A stretch of 12,541 nucleotides of DNA from Actinomycetes bacterium. GTDB taxonomy: Bacteria > Actinomycetota > Acidimicrobiia > Acidimicrobiales > Acidimicrobiaceae. The notes below the pieces were generated by a model. The model did not search any database. It was given only the letters and a program-made list of their open reading frames with translations, and was not told the DNA's origin. The position numbers and the translations under genes are program-made. Within the stretch, counting starts at the first letter, position 1. Each line of letters begins with the position of its first letter. The stretch is taken from NCBI GenBank assembly GCA_021819025.1, contig JAKASN010000014.1, positions 1 to 12,541 of the forward strand, written 5' to 3'. Below, piece after piece: positions 4,601-12,050 of this stretch.

Positions 4601-6625
4601 TTACCCCGTACTGGTACTGGTCGTCGAAGTATTCGCCGGGAGAGGAATCGGTGCAATACCCACTAGGTTGCCCGACAGTCCGCTAACGGCGGAGTTGGAA
4701 CCCGAAACCACCGGCGCCTGGCCAAACGCATAGACGTTGCCTTGAGCGGTGAGGATATAGTATCCCGACACACCCACTGAGGGGGCCATCGACACCGCAG
4801 TCCCGATATCGCCCACTCCAGGCATTGAGCCATTGAACGGTGCGTCACCGAAGGTGAATATTCCTCCGTCGGCAGCCACCAGCCAGTAGCCCTGTCCATC
4901 AGAGGTAGCTGCCATGCCCACGACGGGCTTGTTGAGAACGATATTGCCCGTGGAGCCGTAGAACTTAGCGTCGCCGAAGCTGAAGATCCCCCCATCTGAG
5001 GCGACCAGCCAGTAGCCCTGTCCGTCAGGGGTGGAGGCCATGCCCACGACGGGCTTGTTGAGAACGATATTGCCCGTGGAGCCGTAGAACTTAGCGTCGC
5101 CGAAGCTGAAGATCCCCCCATCTGAGGCGACCAGCCAGTAGCCCTTCCCGTCAGGGGTGGAGGCCATGCCCACGACGGGCTTGTTGAGGGCGACCCCTTG
5201 CATCGATCCATACGGCATTGCCGAACCCAGCGCCGCAATTGCGCCGGTGGAGGTATCAACGTAATAGCCGCCTACGCTACTCGCCGCAGCGGCATTGGGC
5301 GTCAGCGTAATCCCAGTGCCTGAGAAGCTGAACCAATCCGAATTGAGGCCGGTATCCCAGGCAAACTGCTCGCCAGACATCGAAGCTGACCCGTTGGACC
5401 CGACCACCGTTATCGACATTACCCTGCCACCGAAGTCTCCATAGCCGTTGCGCTGGGTTACCGCAAGCCCTTCAAGGGTACCGAGGGAGGGAAAGTCCCC
5501 CGCCAGCTGCGCAACGGTGAGAGTAGTGCTCCAGCTGTGATTGGTATTACAGGCGTATGTCACGCAAATGCTGTCGTATGCGTCAACTACCGCAGGAAAT
5601 GTTCCACCTGCGGTGTAGCCACCGGTGGAGGAGGAGAATTCTGTTCTGGCAACTGCTCCATTCAGGGTCAACACTTCGCCTGCCGTGGCACTAATCGCAA
5701 GATCCGAGATGGCATTTTCTCCTTGCATGCCTCGGTAGACTTGACAATAGGGAGAATCGCAAATATCCGCAAAGCCAAACTCACCCATCGAGGAAAGCGC
5801 GTAGGAACGCGCTTCCACTGCCTGGGCCATCAAGGCGAAGAACCCGGAGGGTTGGTTGCCCGCTGTGGTGTTGGTCGGCACCACCGAACCCAGGGTTCCC
5901 CAATAAGCGGGGGACTCTGAAGCCACTACCCCGCGAAGATAGTCTTCGGTATCCACAACGTTGAGAGTTCTTGGGGATCCCTGGTAGTCTGCTGCAGCAA
6001 GTTGTCCCCGATAGTAATAAGGGGTTGACCCAATACACAATGCCAAGGCGTTTGAGTAAGTCTCAGTCGCATAGGCGCTGGTATCTGGAGATGCCACCGC
6101 AGCCGATTCCGCGACATTCCCCTGCGATACCCAGGTCGGACTAACCGAGCAGCCGGTGCTGGTGGAGGAGAGATCAATCTCCCAAGTTGCATCAGCATTT
6201 CGGTGCATGCGAACTTCAGCGTTGGCCCCAAAGGACATCCCAGCAACCGAAAATGGCGAGGAGGAACTAAGCACGATGTCGTTCCCGGAATTCGCCGTCA
6301 AAATCACGCGGATGGGTACGTTGGCGACCGTGCCGAATTGAGTATTGGAATAGTAGTGGGCAAGTATTTGGTTAGCGTTCCATCCCCCGAGGAGGGCGTA
6401 ACCCAGCGTCCCCCATTGGCCGGCACCACGCCCATGTCCCCAGCCGTGGCCCACAAAGGTGATCACAGGCGAAGATGTCGCACCCGCAGGCGAAGCCGCC
6501 ATCGCCGCGAAGCTCGCCGGCAAGAGCGCAGCTAATGCGACTCCCCCAAACATCGAGGTTTTACGCACTCGGCGCCTAGCGCACCAGCGATGGCTTGGCC
6601 TCAAAGTTTTTGCAATACTGCGCAT
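4601..6625 (-). CDS. Secreted SpoIID/LytB-domain protein with C-terminal GYWLVASDGG repeats
   Basis: A 674-residue exported protein. Residues 1-49 form a long signal peptide: a basic region with RRRVRK at 18-22, a hydrophobic core at 26-43, and likely cleavage near ASPAGA-TSS. The SpoIID/LytB region follows: GHGWGHGRGAGQWG (59-72), YYRGQL (204-209), VVDTEDYLRGVVASESPA (223-240) with Glu237 at the position of the SpoIID catalytic glutamate, AQAVEARSYAL (267-277), SPYCQVYRGM (291-300) and ATAGEVLTLNG...FSSSTGG (313-336). SpoIID is a peptidoglycan lytic transglycosylase acting on denuded glycan strands; LytB relatives are amidase modifiers. The GHGWGHG box precedes the Glu motif, whereas in Bacillus SpoIID it comes last. 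From about 452 to 660 there are five repeats of about 42 residues, each with GY(W/Y)-(L/I/V)-x3-DGGI(F)-x-FGDA-x2-x-GS, which may build a propeller-like binding module, followed by a Ser/Thr tail. The ATG at 6625 has a weak GGGAGA site. A cell-wall remodelling role is inferred. Confidence 0.85.
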   Translation of the reverse strand: MRSIAKTLRPSHRWCARRRVRKTSMFGGVALAALLPASFAAMAASPAGATSSPVITFVGHGWGHGRGAGQWGTLGYALLGGWNANQILAHYYSNTQFGTVANVPIRVILTANSGNDIVLSSSSPFSVAGMSFGANAEVRMHRNADATWEIDLSSTSTGCSVSPTWVSQGNVAESAAVASPDTSAYATETYSNALALCIGSTPYYYRGQLAAADYQGSPRTLNVVDTEDYLRGVVASESPAYWGTLGSVVPTNTTAGNQPSGFFALMAQAVEARSYALSSMGEFGFADICDSPYCQVYRGMQGENAISDLAISATAGEVLTLNGAVARTEFSSSTGGYTAGGTFPAVVDAYDSICVTYACNTNHSWSTTLTVAQLAGDFPSLGTLEGLAVTQRNGYGDFGGRVMSITVVGSNGSASMSGEQFAWDTGLNSDWFSFSGTGITLTPNAAAASSVGGYYVDTSTGAIAALGSAMPYGSMQGVALNKPVVGMASTPDGKGYWLVASDGGIFSFGDAKFYGSTGNIVLNKPVVGMASTPDGQGYWLVASDGGIFSFGDAKFYGSTGNIVLNKPVVGMAATSDGQGYWLVAADGGIFTFGDAPFNGSMPGVGDIGTAVSMAPSVGVSGYYILTAQGNVYAFGQAPVVSGSNSAVSGLSGNLVGIAPIPLPANTSTTSTSTG
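4911..5162 (-). repeat. Two tandem 126-bp repeats, 98% identical
   Basis: Copies at 4911-5036 and 5037-5162 differ at only two adjacent bases (CTGTCC versus CTTCCC), and the first ~26 bases of a third copy follow from 5163. Each encodes the 42-residue unit LNKPVVGMAS-TPDG(Q/K)GYWLV-ASDGGIFSFG-DAKFYGSTGN-IV of the SpoIID-domain protein. The outer units (before 4911 and after about 5190) have diverged, so the middle pair looks like a recent duplication or a gene-conversion event. Confidence 0.95.
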
Positions 6626-6894
6626 GAAAGGGCTGTCTCCCGCAAATTACCCAATCCCAAGGTCACAAAGTTGCGCTTCGGATTTTCCGCTAGAGGATTT
6701 ATTCGGTTGAAAAGCGCACCTACTTGACCCCGAGAGCTAATTTCTCCGGGCAGGTTGAGGGAGCCAAGAGAAGAAATCCCTTTCAGCCGAGCACAGGGTG
6801 AGCGCGTCGCGCCTAATCCCCGTGGAAGCTTTCACGAATAAGCTTTTAGCGTGCAACCAAGGTTCGTCAACCGGCATAAAGGAGAAAGCTCACT
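6626..6894. promoter_or_regulatory. Divergent intergenic region ahead of the glycosyltransferase operon
   Basis: This 269-bp gap must carry promoters for both the SpoIID gene (-) and the methyltransferase/glycosyltransferase operon (+). I see no strong -35/-10 pair for either. Notable elements: a near-palindrome GTGGAAGCTTTCAC (6822-6835) whose AAGCTT core recurs 14 bp downstream (6840-6845), and an ATTTCT/AGAAAT inverted repeat (6740-6745 and 6772-6777). A strong ribosome site AAAGGAG (6878-6884) precedes TTG 6895 by ten bases and decides that start. Confidence 0.4.
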
Positions 6895-8061
6895 TTGGAC
6901 AAAGGACATCCCAAAGAATCCCTCGAGGGGACGGGCAAGTTCGAGCCAGAGCTATCGGGTGCGCGGGTACAAGGATACTTAGCGGAAGCTTCAGCGTCGA
7001 GTGAGGAAGGGCAAAGCGATGAAACCCTGGAAGCGATTGCTTATGTCGCGAGGGTGCAACGTGAAATCGAGGCTGAAGTAGCCGCGCTTCGCGCGGAGGG
7101 AAAATATCCGCCTTCGCTGGTGGCGCGTATCAAACGCTACTATCAGACACTTCTTCCTCCTGGAAGTGCCACGGCGCTGCGAGACTTCGACGAAGCCTAC
7201 CGACTTCTAGATCGCGTTGCCTACATCGACATCGACGTCCCGACGCAATCACAGAAGCCTGGCGTTTCACAAATCAAGCGGGTGGCGCGGATCTTTATCG
7301 CCTGGTACCTCAACTACGTGGCGCAACAGTTCAACAACTTCAGCTCGAACTTGATTCGCCTCATCGGGATCATTGACGCAAGAATTGCCCGGCTCGAAGC
7401 AAAATTCGACGAGACAGACTTCTCTGCGGTGGATCTCATCGGAGTCACGGCATCGCTGTCAGCCCAAAGAGAGCTTGCCGCAGCTCTCGCGACTGAACTT
7501 GCTGATAACAAGGGAAGAATGCTGGTCGCCGAATGTGGCGACGGCGCCATTCTTGCCCTTCTCGCAGACCAAGGTAGGGACGTCTACGGGATCGACACCC
7601 GAGTGGAGTACCTTGATCAACTCGAAATGAGACGCCTTGAAGTACGCAATTCCAAAACATTGAGCCATCTCGCCAAAGTGGAAAACTCCTCCCTGGGCAC
7701 TCTGGTACTCTCGGGAATCGTGGATCGTGCGAGTATTAGCGACCGCGTCGCGGCGCTATTTCACGCCAAGCGCGTGCTATACCAAGGCGGTACCCTCGCG
7801 ATTGTATCTTCGGGACTCGAGACCTTTATGGCGCCCGAGAACCATCTCGAATCAGACCTCTCGCCGGGCCGCCCATTCACTCCACAAACATGGGCTGAGC
7901 TGGCACGTCGGCTCTCTTTTTCCCACGTACGCACCTTGTTCGATGCCAATTCCAACCACTTCGTAGTCATCGCCAACAATACCAAGATCGAAGCGCGCCT
8001 GAGCTGGCTGTCCGAGTCGGCGATTATATCGGCGGCACGGGATCCAAGGCTCGAAAAGTAG
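6895..8061 (+). CDS. SAM-dependent methyltransferase-like protein of a polysaccharide cluster
   Basis: A 388-residue protein in two parts. Residues 1-170 are acidic then helical: YPPSLVARIKRYYQTLLPPGS (71-91), an IDVPTQSQKPG linker (113-123), and the stretch IKRVARIFIAWYLNYVAQQFNNF (127-149) with a following helix. This resembles the basic/amphipathic segment (W-Y-L-x4-x-Q-Q-x-x-F-N) found before methyltransferase domains in actinobacterial glycan clusters. Residues 185-365 look like a class I Rossmann methyltransferase: motif I LVAECGDGAILALL (210-223) with E213-x-G215-x-G217, an acidic residue after strand 2 (GIDTR, Asp234), and YQGGTLAIVSSG (296-307) in the position of strand 5. Other family motifs are weak, so activity is uncertain. 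TTG 6895 is chosen for its AAAGGAG site and because no other ATG or GTG start lies nearby in frame. It leads an operon, with the next gene seven bases on. Methylation or capping of the glycan made by the neighbours is inferred. Confidence 0.65.
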   Translation: MDKGHPKESLEGTGKFEPELSGARVQGYLAEASASSEEGQSDETLEAIAYVARVQREIEAEVAALRAEGKYPPSLVARIKRYYQTLLPPGSATALRDFDEAYRLLDRVAYIDIDVPTQSQKPGVSQIKRVARIFIAWYLNYVAQQFNNFSSNLIRLIGIIDARIARLEAKFDETDFSAVDLIGVTASLSAQRELAAALATELADNKGRMLVAECGDGAILALLADQGRDVYGIDTRVEYLDQLEMRRLEVRNSKTLSHLAKVENSSLGTLVLSGIVDRASISDRVAALFHAKRVLYQGGTLAIVSSGLETFMAPENHLESDLSPGRPFTPQTWAELARRLSFSHVRTLFDANSNHFVVIANNTKIEARLSWLSESAIISAARDPRLEK

Positions 8062-8068
8062 CCCACGA

Positions 8069-9253
8069 GTGTCCCCGCTGCGTTCCACCTCCCTACACGT
8101 CGCAATCTTCATGCCTTCGTTCGCTCCTCATGACGCCATGGCGATCCACGCCTTGGAACTGCGCGACGCCTTGCGCGAGCATGGGCTGGCTTCAGCAATT
8201 TACGCTGAGGAGATCAAGTCGGGCACCGGTGGAGAAGCAATCCCCTTTACACGCTTCCGCTTCACGACGCCGAGCAAGAACCGCTACCTTCTCTACCAGG
8301 CTGGCACGGGCTCGAACCTGGTCCGCCACCTCGTGGCGAGAAGAGAGCCGCTCATCATCCAGTACCACAACATCACTCCCCGCCAGCAGTTCGTGCGTTT
8401 CGAGGCGGGTATTGCCAGTTCAATGGCCTGGGGTCGTCGGCAACTTGAATCCCTCATCCAGCACACCAGCCTCGCTCTGGGCATCTCGAGGTTCAACGCG
8501 GAAGATCTGGTCAAAACGGGATTTACCAGAATTGCCATCTCGCCGCCGTTGATTCGACCCCTCCCGTTAGCGAAAAATCCGCGTATCTACGGCGGTGCAG
8601 GGCACTCTCTGCTCTTCGTGGGTCGGCTTGCCCCAAATAAAGCACACCAGGACCTCATTGCCGCAGTCGCAGCTTACAATGCCACTTTTGTGGATAAAGT
8701 CCGTCTCTACTTGGTCGGAACCACCGTCATTCCTGCCTACAGCAGCTACCTGGAGAACCTGGCAAAGCATCTTGGCGTCGAAAATGAAGTGATCTTTGCA
8801 TCATCTGTGCCTAGCGACGAACTCGCAGCGATGTACGCTCAGGCACATCTCTTTGTTTCGGCCTCTCTGCACGAGGGATTTGGATTTCCGCTTATCGAAG
8901 CGATGCGCGCCAGCCTCCCGGTGGTTGCGGTGGGATCGAGCGCGATTCCAGAAACCGTCGCCGATGCCGCGCTGGTGACCGCTTCCGGCGATCCCGAGAT
9001 CTTGGCCACCGCTTGGCATATGGCCTTAACCGATGCATCCCTCCGAGAAAAACTTATCCGGCGCGGCCTGAAACGAGCCGCACGTTTTGACCTAGCTTTA
9101 ACTCGTGCTGTAAATCTCGCCGCTCTTGCCTATGAGATCCCCCTGGAGTCAATTACTCCTGCAGGGCTCTACTACCAACGACGTCTTCCCGCTATCCCAG
9201 GCGACTATATCGTGGCAGCCACCCCAGCGAGCGCAGATGGACTCCGACATTGA
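8069..9253 (+). CDS. GT-B glycosyltransferase, family 4-like (first of tandem pair)
   Basis: A 394-residue retaining-type glycosyltransferase with two Rossmann domains. The N-terminal acceptor domain opens LHVAIFMPSFAPHDAMAIHALELRDAL (9-35) and contains IIQYHNITPRQQF (96-108) and ALGISRFNAEDL (136-147). The C-terminal donor domain holds LLFVGRLAPNK (181-191), with the Arg186 and Lys191 that contact the nucleotide-sugar phosphates in GT4 enzymes, then VSASLHEGFGFPLIEAM (263-279) with the E269-x7-E277 motif, and VVAVGSSAIPETV (285-297). The length is normal and no membrane segment is seen, so it is presumably cytoplasmic or peripheral. Donor sugar and acceptor are unknown. GTG 8069, seven bases after the previous stop, lacks a clear ribosome site; translation is probably coupled. 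It is paralogous to the next gene (same N-terminal layout and a shared NITP/NLTP segment). About 35 residues after the fold are unassigned. Confidence 0.88.
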   Translation: MSPLRSTSLHVAIFMPSFAPHDAMAIHALELRDALREHGLASAIYAEEIKSGTGGEAIPFTRFRFTTPSKNRYLLYQAGTGSNLVRHLVARREPLIIQYHNITPRQQFVRFEAGIASSMAWGRRQLESLIQHTSLALGISRFNAEDLVKTGFTRIAISPPLIRPLPLAKNPRIYGGAGHSLLFVGRLAPNKAHQDLIAAVAAYNATFVDKVRLYLVGTTVIPAYSSYLENLAKHLGVENEVIFASSVPSDELAAMYAQAHLFVSASLHEGFGFPLIEAMRASLPVVAVGSSAIPETVADAALVTASGDPEILATAWHMALTDASLREKLIRRGLKRAARFDLALTRAVNLAALAYEIPLESITPAGLYYQRRLPAIPGDYIVAATPASADGLRH

Positions 9254-10428
9254 CCGCGATACATCATTTCATACCGACCCTTCTCAAAGGGGACGGTACT
9301 GGCAATAACGCGCGGGCCATGGCTCAACGCATTAACGAGCTCGGCATCGACTCAGACTTCTTTGTGCAGGAGGATAAGACCGGCGAGGGTCACCGCCACT
9401 ATTCGGAATACCCCAAGCTAGCCAAACCTGGAGATATTCTCGTCTACCACCTCGCCACCGCCTCGGAGATTCCCGCCTTTCTCGCCTCCCGAGCTGAGCC
9501 CGTGGTGGTGGTCTATCAGAACCTTACGCCCGCGCGATACTTCGAACGTTACGATACCTTGGCCTCAGTCCTTCAAAGGCGCGGCAAGGAGGAATTGGCA
9601 CTTCTGGCCGATAAAGCCATCGTCGGCATCGCGCCATCTTCGTTCAATTGTGGGGACCTCGAAGCCAGCGGCTTTCGCGAAGTTATAAAAGTTCCAATCA
9701 TCTTTGATCCGGCTGACTTCATGGGTAGGAGCGACGACGCAGCAGATGCAGCGCTCGCACGGCCAGAGCGTCGGGGCTTTTCCAGCTGGCTCTTTGTGGG
9801 AAGACTCGTGCCCAACAAAGCTCAGGAGCGCCTCATCATGGCTCTTCACGCGCACCGCGAACTCTACGGCGACAACGTGATACTTCACCTCGTGGGAAGG
9901 CCAAGCTATCCTAGCTACGTCGATTCGCTATACGAGTTGACGGTTAGGTTGCGCCTCCAAGATCGTGTCAACTTCGTAATGGGCGTCACTCCGGCGGAAC
10001 TGGCAAGTTTCTACCGTGCCAGTACCCTCTTTATCTCGGCATCCGAACACGAGGGCTTCTGCATGCCTATCGTCGAAGCGCTTTTTCACGGCCTACCCGT
10101 GGTCGCCTACGACGCTACCGCGGTTCCCGAGACCCTTGGAATCGGCGGAGTGCATATCAAAGATCGCGACCCCGTCGCCATGGCGACTTGGGCCGAGGCG
10201 ATTACCAGTAGCGCTGCACTTCGAAAGCGCTTGTTAGGCCTCGCCAAGGCACGACTTGACGAAGTCTCACCCGTGGCAACAATTCCCCTATTGGATGCCG
10301 CTTTGAAACGAATCCTCGAAATAACCGATTCGCCACTGCCCAACTTCGCTGCGCCAAGTTCTCTCGCGATACGATCCCAGGCCGTTCTAGCATCCCATTT
10401 GGGTGCCTCCCTGCGGGCACGTGACTAG
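9250..10428 (+). CDS. GT-B glycosyltransferase, family 4-like (second of tandem pair)
   Basis: A 392-residue paralogue of the preceding enzyme. The N-terminal domain starts AIHHFIPTLLKGDGTGNNARAMAQRI (3-28), with GDGTGN as probable glycine-rich loop, and contains DILVYHLATASEI (62-74), VVVVYQNLTPARYF (85-98) and GIAPSSFNCGDLEASGF (126-142), aligning with IIQYHNITP and GISRFNAEDL of its neighbour. The donor domain has LFVGRLVPNK (181-190; Arg185, Lys190), SEHEGFCMPIVEAL (265-278) with E268-x7-E276, and VVAYDATAVPETL (284-296). The start is TTG at 9250, overlapping the upstream TGA as TTGA; the next in-frame ATG would remove the first strand and glycine loop. The 4-nt overlap suggests termination-reinitiation coupling, hence matched levels of the two enzymes, as expected if they add successive sugars or work as a pair. 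Specificity is unknown. Confidence 0.88.
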   Translation: MTAIHHFIPTLLKGDGTGNNARAMAQRINELGIDSDFFVQEDKTGEGHRHYSEYPKLAKPGDILVYHLATASEIPAFLASRAEPVVVVYQNLTPARYFERYDTLASVLQRRGKEELALLADKAIVGIAPSSFNCGDLEASGFREVIKVPIIFDPADFMGRSDDAADAALARPERRGFSSWLFVGRLVPNKAQERLIMALHAHRELYGDNVILHLVGRPSYPSYVDSLYELTVRLRLQDRVNFVMGVTPAELASFYRASTLFISASEHEGFCMPIVEALFHGLPVVAYDATAVPETLGIGGVHIKDRDPVAMATWAEAITSSAALRKRLLGLAKARLDEVSPVATIPLLDAALKRILEITDSPLPNFAAPSSLAIRSQAVLASHLGASLRARD

Positions 10429-11640
10429 ATGGCATCTAATTCCAACGCGAAAAACCAATTGCACCTAACCTACGTCGTTCCCCGCTACGGCCAAGAGATC
10501 ATCGGCGGAGCGGAGAACGCCACGCGCATGCTTGCCGAGGCTATGACGCGCTTTGGGGTCGCCCAGGTAGAGATATTCACCACCACAGCATCGTCCATCG
10601 ACACCTGGGCCAACGACTACGCCTGCGGCGACGAGGTGCTCAACGGAGTAACGATTCACCGCTTTAAAGTCGATTCAGGACGCATAGCAAATTTTGCCGC
10701 CGCTACCAGACGAATGCTGGCGGCCCCAGCCTCGCTTACCGAGGGCGAAGCGCAAGAATTCATCCGCCTCCAGGGACCCGTCTCGTCGGACTTGCTCGAC
10801 GCGGTGGATGCTTGCCGCCACGACGCGCTGATCTTTTATCCCTACTTGTACCATCCCATCACCCAAGGGCTGATGAGAGCCAATGTTCCTACCATCATGC
10901 ACCCCGCAGCGCACATGGAGCCGGTTCTGCTCCTCCCGGTGTTCCAGTCGGTGTTCTCCAAAGTCGATGCCTTGGTCTATCACACGGACGCTGAGCGACG
11001 GGTCATTGAGAGCCGCTTCAAGGTGGCTCAAAAGCCGGCACTCACTTTAGGCATGGGCTTCGAGCACTTCAGGGGAACACCCGGCGACATCGGTCTTCGT
11101 CTCGGCCTCCAAGACAAGCCATATCTGCTTTGCCTGGGAAGAGTCGATGCGCCTAAAGGCACCACGCTGCTAGTCGACATGTTCAAGGAGTACAAGACCC
11201 GCAATCCGTCAGCGCTATCCCTGGTATTGGCGGGTCCGATCTCGATCATGCCGAACCCAGCTCCAGACGTCTACGTAGTAGGCCCAGTCACCGAAAGCGA
11301 CAAAGCGGATCTCCTCGCCAACACCTCCTGCCTGGTCTCACCGTCGGCCTTCGAGTCTTTTTCGATCGTTCTGATCGAAGCTTGGGCAAATCGTAAGCCT
11401 GTTTTGGTAAATAGCCTCTGCGAGCCGACATTGGAACAGGTTCAGCGCTCCGGCGGGGGGCTCGCCTTTCACGACTTCGGATCCTTCGAGGTCGCTCTAA
11501 ATCGCATCCTCACAGACGGAGAACTTTCCACGGTGATGGGCGTGGCAGGACACGACTACGTCATGTCGCGCTACCAATGGCCGAAACTAATCGAGAGCTA
11601 CCAGACATTTATCTCGCGCGTCATCGAAAGGAGTCGCTAG
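10429..11640 (+). CDS. GT-B glycosyltransferase, family 4
   Basis: A 403-residue GT4 enzyme from a different subgroup than the tandem pair. It starts LHLTYVVPRYGQEIIGGAEN (11-30): the VPRYG-x-E-x-x-GGAE signature is typical of GT4 enzymes in capsule and cell-wall glycan clusters. Further on are FYPYLYHPITQG (136-147), PTIMHPAAHMEP (154-165), the donor-domain LLCLGRVDAPKGT (233-245; Arg238, Lys243), and SPSAFESFSIVLIEAW (304-319) with E309-x7-E317. The ATG at 10429 abuts the preceding TAG with no gap, so it is the last gene of the operon and likely coupled. The fold ends at about residue 400, just before TAG 11638-11640. The same frame stays open for 54 codons after that stop (see the next entry), so the annotated end deserves a check. 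Sugar specificity is unknown. Confidence 0.9.
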   Translation: MASNSNAKNQLHLTYVVPRYGQEIIGGAENATRMLAEAMTRFGVAQVEIFTTTASSIDTWANDYACGDEVLNGVTIHRFKVDSGRIANFAAATRRMLAAPASLTEGEAQEFIRLQGPVSSDLLDAVDACRHDALIFYPYLYHPITQGLMRANVPTIMHPAAHMEPVLLLPVFQSVFSKVDALVYHTDAERRVIESRFKVAQKPALTLGMGFEHFRGTPGDIGLRLGLQDKPYLLCLGRVDAPKGTTLLVDMFKEYKTRNPSALSLVLAGPISIMPNPAPDVYVVGPVTESDKADLLANTSCLVSPSAFESFSIVLIEAWANRKPVLVNSLCEPTLEQVQRSGGGLAFHDFGSFEVALNRILTDGELSTVMGVAGHDYVMSRYQWPKLIESYQTFISRVIERSR

Positions 11641-11805
11641 TTCAAGGCCTTATCGGATTACTTCAAGTTACACCGCCATACACCAGGTACAGCTGACGAT
11701 GAAATCGGCGAAGTCCCAAGCGACACAAGCTTACCAAGCAGTCCGCGTCCATCCCCGATGCCACCCCAAAGCGACCCGCCAAGCGCAACGATCAAACGCC
11801 AATGA
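11641..11805 (+). other. Open in-frame extension after the glycosyltransferase stop
   Basis: Directly after TAG 11638-11640 the same frame runs 54 sense codons to TGA 11803-11805. It reads FKALSDYFKLHRHTPGTADD, then a Pro/Ser-rich, acidic stretch (EVPSDTSLPSSPRPSP...) ending TIKRQ, the composition of a disordered tail. AAAGGAG (11627-11633) lies at normal spacing ahead of TTC 11641, but there is no start codon there and those bases also encode part of ESR in the preceding gene. Options: a nonsense mutation or sequencing error truncating the glycosyltransferase, UAG readthrough, or chance. A stretch this long without a stop is not rare enough to prove coding. Confidence 0.25.
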
Positions 11806-12050
11806 GTCTCTTCGTGGCATATACCTGCTCTTGCCCTACCAGGAATTCAAATAATTTTTCACGTCTGCACAGGAGTTCCAGACAGGGTCGTTTCCAATGC
11901 AGAGGCTCCCCGGCAAAACATATGCCCAACAGCCCGGGACGCCAAAAGTGCTAATGCTTTCGAACCTTCGCCCATCGCATCGACCCAACTGGACTTTACT
12001 GCTCGAGCCAGGTCCATCATATCCACACGCACCGAGGCGGCGCGAGATCC
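11806..12050. other. Remainder of the convergent intergenic region
   Basis: This lies between the glycosyltransferase operon (+) and the Wzt gene (-), both of which end here. I recognise no protein in any frame and no hairpin followed by a T-run. An AT-rich patch (AATTCAAATAATTTTT, 11845-11860) stands out from the GC-rich surroundings but has no matching stem. The terminators expected for two convergent operons were not identified. Confidence 0.45.

Noticed and set aside
4911..5162. CRISPR array
   Set aside because: The repeats are directly tandem, 126 bp, have no spacers and keep a reading frame; they are protein repeats.
5537..5920. Plus-strand ORF inside the SpoIID gene
   Set aside because: Antisense shadow of a gene with clear domain motifs.
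7761..8112. Minus-strand ORFs across the methyltransferase/glycosyltransferase junction
   Set aside because: Antisense to two supported genes; no family resemblance.
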